DNA of 64,000 nt from Streptomyces bambusae (GCF_020532645.1 NZ_JAJAUZ010000003.1:124001-188000), one strand, 5' to 3'. Shown: positions 40,620-49,626, counted from the first letter of the stretch. Program-made: numbers and translations. Notes: generated by a model from the sequence alone, not told the origin.

Positions 40620-41858
40620 TCACCAGCCTGCGTCCGCCGCGTGGGAGCGGAGGGTCCGGGCGAGTTCGGCGGAGCGGGACGGCGTCGTGATGCCTGCGTA
40701 CGAGATGGACTCCGAGGTGCGCCAGTAGACGACGCCCTGGCCCTCGGGGTCCCCGGCGGCCTCCACCAGCAGCCGGGGGATGTCGGGGTGGCTGATCGTG
40801 CAGCTCCCGGAGGCCGACGCGCCGGGGGCGGTGACCGGCAGGGACACGGTGCACTCGCCCGTCTCCGCTTCGCGGCCGAGCAGGGTCAGCCGCCCGAACA
40901 TGCCGATGGTGAACCGCGCCGAGGCGCTGAGCCGTTCGGACACGTTGCGGACCGCCACCCGGACCACGACCGAGTCGGGGCAGTTTGCCGAGCAGCGGTG
41001 CGGGGGTTTGCCCTCCATGTCGTAGAGGAGGATCTCCGAGTCGGAATGGAGGACCCGCAGCCGGGCCGGCAGGCCCTCGGCCGTGGCGACCATCGTCGCG
41101 TACGTGTCCGACGCCGTCTGCGGATCCTCGGCGGCGCGGACCGTCAGCTCGATGTGGGAGGCCCGGCTGTCGGGGTCGCCGGGCGCCCCGGTGCCGGTGA
41201 AGCCGAGCAGCCGGTGCGGGGGCTCGGGGTCGACCCAGAAGTTGCCGAACCCGCGGCCGGGCGGGATCGCGTACCGCACCGCGTCCCGGTCGACACCCTC
41301 CGGCGGACGCGCGTACGACTCGCCGGTCGCGGCGGTCCACGGCTGCACCGCCGGCGCGCTGCTCACGCCGCCGTCCGGTTCCCCGCCCGGAAACGCGTCC
41401 TGCAGGCGCGGCCCGAGGACGCCGGGTGCGAGGTCGTCCAGGTTCACGCCCCAGAAGTGCTCGTCCTCGTACTCGGTCCAGTGCCCCGCGTACGCCGGCA
41501 CGTCCGGATCGGGGCTCGCCGGGTCGAGGGACAGGGCGGCCTGCCAGTAGTCCTTGCCGCCCTTCAGCAGGGTCGCGCCGCCCGCGACGTGCAGGACCTG
41601 CGCGCCGTGCCCGTCGATGGCGACCGTCCCGAAGGTGTCCCCGGTGCCGAGCGTGTGGAGGTCCACCGTCACTTCGCGGTGCGTCGTCCACGAGCCGCGC
41701 CAGTGCAGGAGCCCCGCGGAGGCGATCCTGCCGCCGATCGTCGCCATGGGCGGTGGCGGCTTCGCGTCGTCGGCGCCGCCGGGGAGGGCCGAGCAGCCGG
41801 CGAGCGCAGCGAGTACGAGGGCGGCGGTGACGGTACGGGCGAGGCGGCCGGACTTCAC
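40620..41858 (-). CDS. Lipoprotein of unknown function
   Basis: The 412-residue protein has a lipobox LAALAGC with Cys22 as the lipidated residue. The rest is a soluble extracellular domain, beta-rich, with four further cysteines (RCSANC, GECTV and GSCTI) that could form disulfides. I do not recognise the fold. Its ATG overlaps the stop of the upstream 743-residue exported protein (ATGA), so the two are made together and probably act together at the cell surface. Confidence 0.78.
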   Translation of the reverse strand: MKSGRLARTVTAALVLAALAGCSALPGGADDAKPPPPMATIGGRIASAGLLHWRGSWTTHREVTVDLHTLGTGDTFGTVAIDGHGAQVLHVAGGATLLKGGKDYWQAALSLDPASPDPDVPAYAGHWTEYEDEHFWGVNLDDLAPGVLGPRLQDAFPGGEPDGGVSSAPAVQPWTAATGESYARPPEGVDRDAVRYAIPPGRGFGNFWVDPEPPHRLLGFTGTGAPGDPDSRASHIELTVRAAEDPQTASDTYATMVATAEGLPARLRVLHSDSEILLYDMEGKPPHRCSANCPDSVVVRVAVRNVSERLSASARFTIGMFGRLTLLGREAETGECTVSLPVTAPGASASGSCTISHPDIPRLLVEAAGDPEGQGVVYWRTSESISYAGITTPSRSAELARTLRSHAADAGW

Positions 41859-44086
41859 GGAGCTCCTTGGGGGCTGCTGCTGCTCGGGGCGGGGTCATCG
41901 GGCTCGCGCCGACGCCGTCTGCGGCGGACGGCGACGGCGTACCCGGCCGCGGCGGCGACGCCCGACAGCGCCGCGGCGTACCCGAGGACGGTCAGCACCG
42001 CCCCGACGACGCCCCGGCCCGCGGCCCGCTCCCCGGCGGCGCTCTGCAGCGGCGTCGGGGAGCCCAGCCAGAGGGAGCCGGTCGCCTCGGACTTGGCGGG
42101 AGCGGCGAGCGATCGCCCTACTCCGGCCGCCAGTTCGGGGTGCTCGGAGGCGAACGCGTCGGCGCTCAGGCGGCGGAACGGGACCCGGCTCAGGTCCACC
42201 CCGCCGTACACGATCGCCATCGCCATGCCGCCCGGCAGACGGCGGTCGGCGTGGTACTCGCCGTCGCGGTACGAGCGCACGAACGCGCGGAAGGTGTCCC
42301 GGGGCTGCCAGCCCGTCACGGTCAGCCGGTCGTCGACCGCGCCACTGCCGATGAGCGCTCCGTATGCGGTTCTCTGACGGATGCTCAGGTCCCGGTACCA
42401 CTCTGCAGCCACCCGCGCGAAGTGGATCCGGCGCAGATCGGCGTACGCACGGGCGTTGTTGACGAGGTGCTCCAGGCGGGGCAGGACGATCCGGCGGCCC
42501 AGGAGCTCGTCGTGCGCACGCTCGGCGGCGTCGCCCTGACGGCAGCCGGCCGCACCGGCGGCGGGCACCTGGTCCCGCGAACTCCCCGCGGATTCCCTGG
42601 CGTCGACGGATTCCAGCTCGACCTTCAGTGGCGCGTCGAGGATGTGCAGCTCGTCTCCGTCCGCGTACACCTCGGCGGGCGCCGGCGTGATCCACACGCG
42701 GACGGAGGCGCACTTCCCCTCCAGCCCGTCCCAGTAGGCCCGGCCCGAGACGGTGTCCGGGTGGATGATCGCGCCGACGTCCTTCTTCAACCGCAGGTCC
42801 GCTTCGAGCATGATGCGGCCCGCGTCGGTCCGCCCCAGCCGCTCGTCGATGATCACGTCCGGCTGGTCGGGGTGGAGGTTGACCCAGAAATCGGCTGGAT
42901 CGAGGGCCAGCCAGACGAAGAACGCGTCGGACGACTGCCGGGCGGCCGTCAGGGCGGTGGCCCGGTGCGGGTCCCCGGAGCGCGGCGCCCGGTCCGCCGC
43001 GAAGGAGTACCGTACGCCGCTGCCGTCGCCGGGGTCGGACAGGTAGCGCAGCTCCAGGCTGGTGAAGTCGATGCCGCCGGGGAGGAGAGCCGGCTCGGAG
43101 ACGGCCCGGGAGAAACCGGTGGGTGCCCTGCCCGGCTCGCAGCCGGGGGACCGTGCCGCCCGGCGCCGGGGCAGGAAGGCCTGGCGGGCGGCGCCGCCCG
43201 GCCGAGGGGGCAGGCACTTCTGCAGCGGGGTGCTCAGCTTCGCGTGGGCCGCCCGGAGGAGGCCGTCGGGGTCCTTGGCGACAATGGGGAGGACCTGGGC
43301 GTAGATCGCCATGAGCTGCTTGTGGGCGATGGCGTTGCGTTCCCTGGCGACCGCCCGCCACCGCTTGTCCACCTTGTTGTACGCAGCGGACCGCTTCGTC
43401 TTGCTCCCGATGCCCTTCACGGCCGCCTCGCGCTCGCGCTCCAGCCGGACGACCTCGTCGGGGGTGAGGTCGTAGTCCACGCCGTGGAAGAGCGGGACCC
43501 CGGGCAGGTACAGCCCCGAGCACGTCCAGCACTGCCGCCGGTCGGACGACCCCAGCAGTACGGGACGCCCCAGTGGTTTGACGAAATTGCGCAGCCGGAC
43601 CTCGGAGTGCGCCTTCTCCGGCTGGTTGAACGCACTCACCGCGAGCAGCGTCTGGACGCGCTCTGCCCGCAGCCCGGCCAGAGCCTCGTCTTCCAGGTAC
43701 GCCGCAAGGAAGTCGAGCGGAACCTCCCGCACCCGTGCCAGACGTTTCCGCACCGATCCGGGCTGGACCAGTGCACTCTCGTACTCGGCCTTCAGCCGCT
43801 CGATGTGCCCCTGCTCCTTGGCCCCCAACCGGTTGTGGTCGACGAACACGGTCGCCGCATTCCACCCGGCCTGCGGCACCCGCCCGTCAACTTCCCACCG
43901 CAGCAAGGCGTTCAACAGCATCGGCACGTGCTCGTACCCCAGCCGCACCCCCTCCGCTGCCCCCGGCGGCCGCTCCTCCGCCTCCGCCACCCCCGCCGGG
44001 CAGGCCGACGTGGACAGCAGAGCCACCACCAGCAGCAGTACCGAGCGGACCAACCCCCGTCGTGCCGCCCCACCCGTCGCCCTCAC
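41855..44086 (-). CDS. Large exported, membrane-anchored protein of unknown function
   Basis: The 743-residue protein has an N-terminal signal peptide (VRSVLLLVVALLSTSACPAG) and a C-terminal hydrophobic helix followed by an Arg-rich tail, so it is anchored with most of its mass outside. An N-terminal helical region with CWTC near residue 185 and a Lys/Arg-rich coil (about 215-270) precede a region with SDAFFVWLALDPADFWVNLHPDQPD. Family unknown. It is translationally coupled to the lipoprotein gene. Possibly cell-wall or conjugation related, but that is speculation. Confidence 0.75.
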   Translation of the reverse strand: MRATGGAARRGLVRSVLLLVVALLSTSACPAGVAEAEERPPGAAEGVRLGYEHVPMLLNALLRWEVDGRVPQAGWNAATVFVDHNRLGAKEQGHIERLKAEYESALVQPGSVRKRLARVREVPLDFLAAYLEDEALAGLRAERVQTLLAVSAFNQPEKAHSEVRLRNFVKPLGRPVLLGSSDRRQCWTCSGLYLPGVPLFHGVDYDLTPDEVVRLEREREAAVKGIGSKTKRSAAYNKVDKRWRAVARERNAIAHKQLMAIYAQVLPIVAKDPDGLLRAAHAKLSTPLQKCLPPRPGGAARQAFLPRRRAARSPGCEPGRAPTGFSRAVSEPALLPGGIDFTSLELRYLSDPGDGSGVRYSFAADRAPRSGDPHRATALTAARQSSDAFFVWLALDPADFWVNLHPDQPDVIIDERLGRTDAGRIMLEADLRLKKDVGAIIHPDTVSGRAYWDGLEGKCASVRVWITPAPAEVYADGDELHILDAPLKVELESVDARESAGSSRDQVPAAGAAGCRQGDAAERAHDELLGRRIVLPRLEHLVNNARAYADLRRIHFARVAAEWYRDLSIRQRTAYGALIGSGAVDDRLTVTGWQPRDTFRAFVRSYRDGEYHADRRLPGGMAMAIVYGGVDLSRVPFRRLSADAFASEHPELAAGVGRSLAAPAKSEATGSLWLGSPTPLQSAAGERAAGRGVVGAVLTVLGYAAALSGVAAAAGYAVAVRRRRRRREPDDPAPSSSSPQGAP

Positions 44087-44199
44087 GCGCCCCAGTCAAC
44101 CGCAGCACGCACCCCCGGCCGCCGCCCCGCCGCCGCATCCCCCTGAAAGGGTGACCACGTCACTCCCGACCCGCCACCGCTGCCGGGCCCGGCCGCCCC

Positions 44200-45036
44200 T
44201 CAGCCGGCCAGGGCGGCGAACTCCCACGGATCGTGCGCGCTGAACACGCTCACCTCGTCCGCGTGGTCGCGGCGCAGGGTCCGTAGCCGGTCGAGGGCCG
44301 TGGTGGCGGCCTCGCCATCGGTCTGGGCGCCCTGCTGGACCGGGACGAAGGCGGGGTGCGGCACGGGCGGGGTGGCGTCGATTTCGCCGTGGTACATGTA
44401 CGCGTCGCCCGCGTGCAGCAGCCAGCGGCCGCTGCCTCCGTCCCGTACGGCCACTCCGGCGTGCCCCGCCGAATGACCCGGCAGCGGCACCAACAGCACC
44501 TCGGACGCCAGCCCTCGAGGCCGCGCCACCCCGCCGAAGCCGAACCACTGCGCGCCGCCGTCCCCGCACACGGCCGGTGTCAGCAGCGGCTGGTGGGCCC
44601 GGTGCGCGTGCATGAAGCCGCCGAGGGTGTGCCGGTGGTGCGGAGCGGTCCTGTCGGTGGCGGCGCGCAGCTCGTCGGGGTGTACGTGAACCCGGGCGTG
44701 CGGGAAGTCCGGCAGGCCACCGGTGTGGTCGCGGTGCAGGTGGGTGAGGACGATGTGCCGCACGTCCTGGGGCGCGTACCCGAGCCGGACGATCTGGTGC
44801 AGCGCGCTCTCCCCGGGGTCGAGCGCGGGCCTGGCGTACGCAACCCAGTCCGGGCCGAGGGACCGTTCGGCGTCCCGTACGTCGGCGGTGCCGAGCCCGG
44901 TGTCGACGAGGATCAGCCCGTCGGTGTCGGTCTCGACGAGCAGGCAGTGGCAGACGGCCGCCAGTTCGCCCTGCGCGCCGGAGCCGAGCAGCGGAATCCG
45001 CCGGAGTGAGCCGCAGTTGAGATGATGGATGCGCAC
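44200..45036 (-). CDS. MBL-fold metallohydrolase
   Basis: The 278-residue enzyme has the zinc motif THLHRDHTGG (about 98-107), ILVDTG before it, GHSAGHAGV near 190, the bridging Asp in HAGDAY and a final histidine in FSAHDPWEF. This is the lactonase/glyoxalase II-like group. Substrate unknown. It is divergent from an HxlR-type regulator only 58 bp away, which probably controls it. Confidence 0.9.
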   Translation of the reverse strand: MRIHHLNCGSLRRIPLLGSGAQGELAAVCHCLLVETDTDGLILVDTGLGTADVRDAERSLGPDWVAYARPALDPGESALHQIVRLGYAPQDVRHIVLTHLHRDHTGGLPDFPHARVHVHPDELRAATDRTAPHHRHTLGGFMHAHRAHQPLLTPAVCGDGGAQWFGFGGVARPRGLASEVLLVPLPGHSAGHAGVAVRDGGSGRWLLHAGDAYMYHGEIDATPPVPHPAFVPVQQGAQTDGEAATTALDRLRTLRRDHADEVSVFSAHDPWEFAALAG

Positions 45037-45094
45037 GAGTCCCCCTGGAGCGTACGGGTGGGCTGTTTCGCAACGGACGCTAGGAGGGCTCCTC

Positions 45095-45487
45095 GTGACT
45101 CACCAAACGGTTGGCCACGGCCCACTCGCCGACTGCCCGGACACCGCGCTCGTCCCACCGGGGCGCGATGCACCGCAGTGCCCCGTCGACATCACCCTCG
45201 CCGCCTTGAGCGGCCGGTGGACACCGCTGGTCCTGCGCGAGTTCCTGCGCCGCGGCGAAGCCACGTACTCCGAGCTGTCGGCCGCCCTGCCCACCCTCTC
45301 CGACAAGGTCCTCTCGGACCGGCTCGCCCACCTGACGGCCGCGGGCGTCGTCGAACGCCACCGCACCCCCGGCTGGCCCCCACGGGTCCGCTACGCACTG
45401 ACCGCCACCGGACGCCGGCTGGAGCCGGTGATCCACACCATGTGGGAGTGGGGCACGGCCCACCAGCCGGAATCCGGGCGCGGCTAG
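45095..45487 (+). CDS. HxlR-family transcriptional regulator
   Basis: The 130-residue winged-helix protein has the HxlR signature CPVDITLAALSGRWTPLVLREFL followed by YSELSAALPTLSDKVLSDRL. The Cys at the start of the motif is the residue used for aldehyde or redox sensing in several HxlR proteins. The GTG at 45095 is supported by AGGAGGG seven bases upstream. Confidence 0.9.
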   Translation: MTHQTVGHGPLADCPDTALVPPGRDAPQCPVDITLAALSGRWTPLVLREFLRRGEATYSELSAALPTLSDKVLSDRLAHLTAAGVVERHRTPGWPPRVRYALTATGRRLEPVIHTMWEWGTAHQPESGRG

Positions 45488-45603
45488 GACCTGTCCGTGC
45501 ATAACCTCAAACACGAGATCACCGAGTCGCCGTCGATACACCACTCCAGCGGACATGACCCGGCGGACAAGGGTTGACGAATCCGTGGGAGACACGGGTG
45601 CGG

Positions 45604-46014
45604 TCAGCATCTGCGATGCCACCACGCCAACTCCGGGTCCGCCGCCGGCTCGTGATGAGTTCGCCCGAGGAGCACCAGGTCCAGGCGCTCCACTTGCAAC
45701 CGCAGTTCACGGGCGGCCCTTGGCGGAAGCATGTACAGAGCGTCTCGCAGTTTGTCCCGGGCCCACCCCGAACCGCAGCACGGGCAGGTGAACTCAGCCT
45801 CCCACGGACGCCACCGGCGCTTGGTGCCGTGGACGCGCACGGACCACACGCTCAGCGCCACTGACACGAGGCCCGGAGACAATCGCTCCCGTTCGAGCAC
45901 ACGCACGGCGGCATTCGCCGCTCCCGACAGACCTGGGACGTCGCGATACCGCACCCAGGCTCTTCCCCAGCCGCGTTCCCGCGACCGAAGCGACGCTGGT
46001 GTTCTACGCGGCAC
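45604..46014 (-). CDS. Small protein with a CxxC zinc-finger-like motif
   Basis: The 136-residue frame encodes YRDVPGLSGAANAAVRVLERE, RRWRPWEAEFTCPCCGSGWARDKLRDALYMLPPRAARELRL and an ending of RTHHEPAADPELAWWHRRC. The pattern of conserved-looking Trp, Cys and Arg resembles short uncharacterised Streptomyces proteins. The GTG start follows AAGGGGCC. The CPCC motif and terminal HRRC could form a zinc site. Function unknown. Confidence 0.5.
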   Translation of the reverse strand: MPRRTPASLRSRERGWGRAWVRYRDVPGLSGAANAAVRVLERERLSPGLVSVALSVWSVRVHGTKRRWRPWEAEFTCPCCGSGWARDKLRDALYMLPPRAARELRLQVERLDLVLLGRTHHEPAADPELAWWHRRC

Positions 46015-46088
46015 GGCCCCTTCGGATGCAAGTCATGGACGGCATCCTCCCATACTCCAAGATCGGCCGGACGGAGCCGGGAACGCCG

Positions 46089-46130
46089 AACGGCCCTGCC
46101 GCCTCGGGAAGACGGGGAGGCAGGGCCGTT
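46089..46130. terminator. Hairpin terminator of the cbtBA operon
   Basis: AACGGCCCTGCC (46089-46100) pairs perfectly with GGCAGGGCCGTT (46119-46130) around an 18-base loop. It lies 39 bp beyond the cbtA stop on the minus strand. A 10-base tandem repeat (TGGTGTGGCG, about 2.5 copies, 46135-46160) separates it from the gene. Confidence 0.75.
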
Positions 46131-46168
46131 CGATGTGGTGTGGCGTGGTGTGGCGTGGTGCCCGCCGG

Positions 46169-47014
46169 TCAGCCGACGGCCGAAGCCGGACGCGGAGTGA
46201 CCGCCTCCGCCCCCGCCGGATCCGTCCGCTGCACCAGCAGCCGCTGCGCGAGCGCGCCGAACGCGACGGCGAACACGGTCCACAGCACCAGCTGGACCGC
46301 CAGCGACGCGACCCGGAACTCCCACAGCAGCGCGGCCGGGAAGTCCGGCTTCACGGCGTCCGTGTTGTCCGGGAGGACCAGGAAGGCCAGCCCGGTGGCG
46401 ACGACGAAGCCCGCACCGGCGGCGAGCGTCGCGTTCCAGTTGCCCAGACGCGGCGCCAGCCGACGTCCCAGGATGATCGCGCCGACGCCCAGCAGGACGC
46501 TGAGCAGGATCATCAGGAAGAACAGCGTGGTGCGCTGCCCGATGGTGTCCGGGTTGCCGACCGCCGGCGGGGTGGCCGGGTACTTGAGGAACGGCACCAG
46601 GTAGACGGTGGTGAAGGCACCCGCCGCGGTCAGCGCCGCAGTCGCCCGCGGGCTGAAACCGCCGACCCGGCCCAGCACGAAGGAGAACGCCAGGGAGGCG
46701 ATGCCGCCGAGCGCCACCCCGTAGACCAGCACACCGGTGGCGAGACCCACGGTGGACTGTACGGGCCGGGAGACGAGCTCCTCCTCTTCCTCGGCGGAAG
46801 CGGAGGCGGAGTCGGGGGCACCGGCACCGGCACCGTGTCCGGCATGACCGCCCGCGGCTCCGGCATCCTTGGCGGCCGCGGCCTCCTCGACGGCGATGGA
46901 GCTCCGGACCGGCGGCTCACCGACCACATAGGCGACGGCGAAAGCGAACAGACCGGCGATCAGGCCCGCGAGCATGCCGCGGACCAGCAGACCTCTGACA
47001 GTGGAGGCGTACAT
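46169..47014 (-). CDS. cbtA: CbtA predicted cobalt transporter subunit
   Basis: The 281-residue membrane protein has about six hydrophobic helices, beginning VRGMLAGLIAGLFAFAVAYVVGEP, a large external loop with AGGHAGHGAG and an acidic run of five Glu. This matches CbtA, a predicted cobalt transporter found with CbtB under B12 control. It starts 14 bp after the cbtB stop and is in the same operon behind the riboswitch at 47300-47440. Confidence 0.9.
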   Translation of the reverse strand: MYASTVRGLLVRGMLAGLIAGLFAFAVAYVVGEPPVRSSIAVEEAAAAKDAGAAGGHAGHGAGAGAPDSASASAEEEEELVSRPVQSTVGLATGVLVYGVALGGIASLAFSFVLGRVGGFSPRATAALTAAGAFTTVYLVPFLKYPATPPAVGNPDTIGQRTTLFFLMILLSVLLGVGAIILGRRLAPRLGNWNATLAAGAGFVVATGLAFLVLPDNTDAVKPDFPAALLWEFRVASLAVQLVLWTVFAVAFGALAQRLLVQRTDPAGAEAVTPRPASAVG

Positions 47015-47028
47015 GGTGTGCGCGCCCC

Positions 47029-47256
47029 TCAGTGGCAGGGGAAGCCGAGCAGGTGACGGCCGTCGTGCACCCACTCGTGCACGCCCTCGCCGGCGAACAG
47101 GGCGGTCGCACCCTGCTCGGCGCCGACGAAGTACAGGGCCACGAGCATCAGCAGGCCGACGAACAGCGCCCAGGGCAGAACGGCCTTGACGGGCAGCGGC
47201 GCCGACGGCGCGACGGCGGGGGTGGGAATGGCAGCGGAAGCGACAGCCTCGGCCAT
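47029..47256 (-). CDS. cbtB: CbtB predicted cobalt transporter subunit
   Basis: The 75-residue protein has one membrane helix (AVLPWALFVGLLMLVALYFVGAEQ) and a C-terminal metal-ligand segment GVHEWVHDGRHLLGFPCH, the CbtB signature. It works with CbtA. It has GAGGAGG-type sequence upstream of its ATG at 47256. Confidence 0.92.
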   Translation of the reverse strand: MAEAVASAAIPTPAVAPSAPLPVKAVLPWALFVGLLMLVALYFVGAEQGATALFAGEGVHEWVHDGRHLLGFPCH

Positions 47257-47299
47257 GGTGGAACCTCCTCGGGGAACAACGCGTCCCATGCGGTGGTGC

Positions 47300-47440
47300 G
47301 GTACGACGGTCCTCGGGTCTGACTCGCCGCGCCGCCACCCGTGGTGGATGCCGTCGCAGCACACAGTGGCGCGACCATGCCGGATTCACACCGGACTTCC
47401 GTCTCGCCGTCGTCGCTATGTCTTTATGTCGCCGCGACGC
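47300..47440 (-). ncRNA. Cobalamin riboswitch upstream of cbtBA
   Basis: Read on the minus strand, the leader has GGAAGTCCGGTGTGAATCC (around 47382-47400), the B12 box GCCACTG (47364-47370) and the downstream GAGTCAGACC (47316-47325), in the order and spacing of the cobalamin riboswitch. It ends about 45 bp before cbtB. High cobalamin should reduce cobalt-transporter expression. Boundaries are approximate. Confidence 0.9.
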
Positions 47441-47545
47441 TACAGCCCTGCACTGCCCCTGTCCAAGCGGATGAGTCTCTGATCACATAGTGGTCAGGCG
47501 CGCTCCGGCGATATTCCTTCGACACCCCAGTCCTGTTCGCGTTGC

Positions 47546-48190
47546 ATGCCTCACATGACCGAGCTGCGAACCGACCGTCTGCTGCTGCGCCGGTGGCGCG
47601 CATCCGACAGTGAGCCCTGGGCGGCCATGAACGCCGATCCCGAAGTCCGCGAACACCTGGGCGCGCTCCTCACCCGGGAGCAGAGCGACGCGGACATGGC
47701 CCGTATGCAAGCCGAGTTCGACGCCCGCGGCTTCGGCTGGTGGGCGCTCGAGTCGCGGGACACGGGCGCGTTCCTGGGGCGGGCCGGACTGGACGAGGTG
47801 GACGGGGAGCTGCCGTTCGCGGGGGTGGACGTCGGCTGGCGCCTCACACGTTCGGCATGGGGTCACGGATACGCCACCGAAGCCGCCCGGGCCTGCCTCG
47901 CCTTCGGCTTCGGGACCCTGGGCCTGACGGAGGTGGTGGCGTCGACGACCGCAACCAATCTCCGCTCCCGGGCCGTGATGCGCCGCCTCGGCATGACCCG
48001 CGACCCGGCCGACGACTTCGAGGACCCGACCGTACCGGACGGCCCGCTCCGCCGGTGCGTGCTGTACCGGACTGCCGCTGCGACGGTGCCCCACGCTGCG
48101 CCCGTTCCCCACGCTGCGCCCGTGTCCGACGCTGCGCCCGTGTCCGACGGCGCGACCGTGCCCGCCGCCGGGGCGACGCCCGCCGGCTGA
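47546..48190 (+). CDS. GNAT acetyltransferase with hexapeptide-repeat tail
   Basis: The protein has a RimJ/RimL-type GNAT domain (about 5-175: LRTDRLLLRRWRASD, GWRLTRSAWGHGYATEAARA, STTATNLRSRAVMRRLGM). The last 35 residues are a low-complexity tail of repeated V-P-H-A-A-P or V-S-D-A-A-P units. The ATG at 47546 or 47555 may be used. Substrate unknown. Confidence 0.87.
   Translation: MPHMTELRTDRLLLRRWRASDSEPWAAMNADPEVREHLGALLTREQSDADMARMQAEFDARGFGWWALESRDTGAFLGRAGLDEVDGELPFAGVDVGWRLTRSAWGHGYATEAARACLAFGFGTLGLTEVVASTTATNLRSRAVMRRLGMTRDPADDFEDPTVPDGPLRRCVLYRTAAATVPHAAPVPHAAPVSDAAPVSDGATVPAAGATPAG
48086..48157 (+). repeat. Four 18-bp coding tandem repeats
   Basis: Units at 48086, 48104, 48122 and 48140 are each 18 bases, of type GTGCCCCACGCTGCGCCC or GTGTCCGACGCTGCGCCC. 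They encode the hexapeptide tail of the GNAT protein. The third and fourth units share GTGTCCGACG. A fifth, diverged unit may follow. Confidence 0.85.
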
Positions 48191-48196
48191 ACGCGC

Positions 48197-48236
48197 CGGG
48201 CCCGGGGCGGCGTACCGGTGTGCCGCCCCGGGCCCG
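48197..48236. terminator. Bidirectional 15-bp hairpin
   Basis: CGGGCCCGGGGCGGC (48197-48211) pairs perfectly with GCCGCCCCGGGCCCG (48222-48236) around a 10-base loop. It lies between the convergent ends of the GNAT gene and the DUF305 gene. Confidence 0.85.
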
Positions 48237-48248
48237 ACGATCAAGGGG

Positions 48249-48896
48249 TCAGCCCCGGCCGAGGAGCGCGTTCATCCGGGCGATCTCGGCGGACTGGGAG
48301 GTGATGATCGCGTCGGCCATGGTCTTCGCCTCCGGGAAGGAGCCCTGGGCCTTCTCCGTCTTGGCCATGGCGACCGCACCCTCGTGGTGCTTGATCATCA
48401 GCTCCATGAACGCGGTGTCGAACGCCTTGCCCGAGGCCGCCTTCAGCTGGTCCATCTCCGCCTTGGACATCATCCCGGCCAGGCCGTGCGCCGAGTGGTC
48501 CATGGCGCCCTCGGCCGGAACCTGCTCGCCCCAGGAGGTGAGCCAGCCCGAGAGGGTCCTGATCTCCGGGTCCTGCGCCTTCTTGATCTCCGCGGCGAGC
48601 GCCTTCACCTCGGCGGACGCGGCCCGCGACGGCGCGAGGTCGGCCATCTCGACGGCCTGCCGGTGGTGCGGGATCATGCCCTTCGCGAAGGCGACGTCGG
48701 CCGCGTTGTGCTGCCCCTGCCCCTGCCCCTGCTTGGCGGGCGCGGAGGTCGTCGCGGACGGCGAGGTGCTGCCGTGGCCGTTGTGACCGGCCGAGGAGTC
48801 GTCGTCGCTGCTGCCGCATGCGGCGAGGAGGACGGCGGCCGCCCCGGCGGCGGCGACGGCGGCGGTACGGCGTACGAGGGAACGCTTGATCATCAT
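48249..48896 (-). CDS. DUF305 lipoprotein
   Basis: The 215-residue protein has a lipobox LLAACGSS and a ferritin-like four-helix DUF305 domain with two repeated histidine motifs, MIPHHRQAVEMA and MIKHHEGAVAMA. A His/Gly/Ser and Gln/Gly-rich linker lies between anchor and domain. DUF305 proteins occur in copper and metal-stress loci. AAGGAG lies ten bases before the first of two ATGs. Confidence 0.9.
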   Translation of the reverse strand: MMIKRSLVRRTAAVAAAGAAAVLLAACGSSDDDSSAGHNGHGSTSPSATTSAPAKQGQGQGQHNAADVAFAKGMIPHHRQAVEMADLAPSRAASAEVKALAAEIKKAQDPEIRTLSGWLTSWGEQVPAEGAMDHSAHGLAGMMSKAEMDQLKAASGKAFDTAFMELMIKHHEGAVAMAKTEKAQGSFPEAKTMADAIITSQSAEIARMNALLGRG

Positions 48897-49025
48897 GTTG
48901 GTGCAACTCCTTGTTGCGCATGCCGGCAGTGCCCGGGCATGCGAGTGGAACGGATGAGAGAGGCCGTGGCCGCGGGCTCTTCCAGACGCGGATGCGTGTA
49001 TGGAGAGGGGCCCGGGGCGGGCGCT

Positions 49026-49523
49026 CTAAATCCGAAGGAGTTGCAGTTCGGCCAGATCAGGCGGTGCGCGGCTGCCGGCGGCACCTTGCGGCACGGCCGA
49101 GGCGAGCGAGGTCCCGGCCTCCGGTACGACGAGTGCCGGCAGCAGTGCCGGCGGCACGTATGTGGTCGACACCCCGGCGGCGGCGCAGGTCGCATCGGCA
49201 TGGTCGACGTGGCCCGACCCGCCGGCGGTGTGTGAGCAGTCCTCGACGGCTCGGCCGGCCGCCCGGCCCGTGCCTGAGTCGTGTCCGTCGGCCGCCGACC
49301 CGTGGCCCGCGGCCGCGCCGGCCCGGTGGTCGTCGGTCGCCGCGTGCCCGCCAGTGGTGGCCGCCGCCTGCGCCGCCGCCTGCGCCGCCGCCACGGCCGG
49401 CGGGGCGGCCGCAGGCCCGGGCGTCAGGGCGTGCATGCCCAGGATCCCGGCGAGTACGACGAGCACGAGCAGCACGAACCGGCGCCCCGCGGGGCGCGTC
49501 CTCGGCTGCTCGGCAATGACCAC
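49026..49523 (-). CDS. Exported Ala/His-rich protein (DUF6153-like)
   Basis: From GTG 49523 the 165-residue product has one N-terminal hydrophobic helix (FVLLVLVVLAGILGMHALTP). An Ala-rich segment and a region rich in His, Asp and Gly (GGHAATDDHRAGAAAGHG) follow. Two cysteines occur (EDCSH and ATCAA). This is the look of the family annotated DUF6153, often next to DUF305 in Streptomyces. Probably extracytoplasmic and metal-related. The start is uncertain. Confidence 0.65.
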   Translation of the reverse strand: MVIAEQPRTRPAGRRFVLLVLVVLAGILGMHALTPGPAAAPPAVAAAQAAAQAAATTGGHAATDDHRAGAAAGHGSAADGHDSGTGRAAGRAVEDCSHTAGGSGHVDHADATCAAAGVSTTYVPPALLPALVVPEAGTSLASAVPQGAAGSRAPPDLAELQLLRI

Positions 49524-49626
49524 GGCCTCATCGTACGAGGCCACCGGAGGTGGCGTGCACGCGGCCGCCCCGGCGGGCTGGTGGGCTGGCGACGAGCGAG
49601 AACGCTTCCGACCGGCAGGCCGTCGG

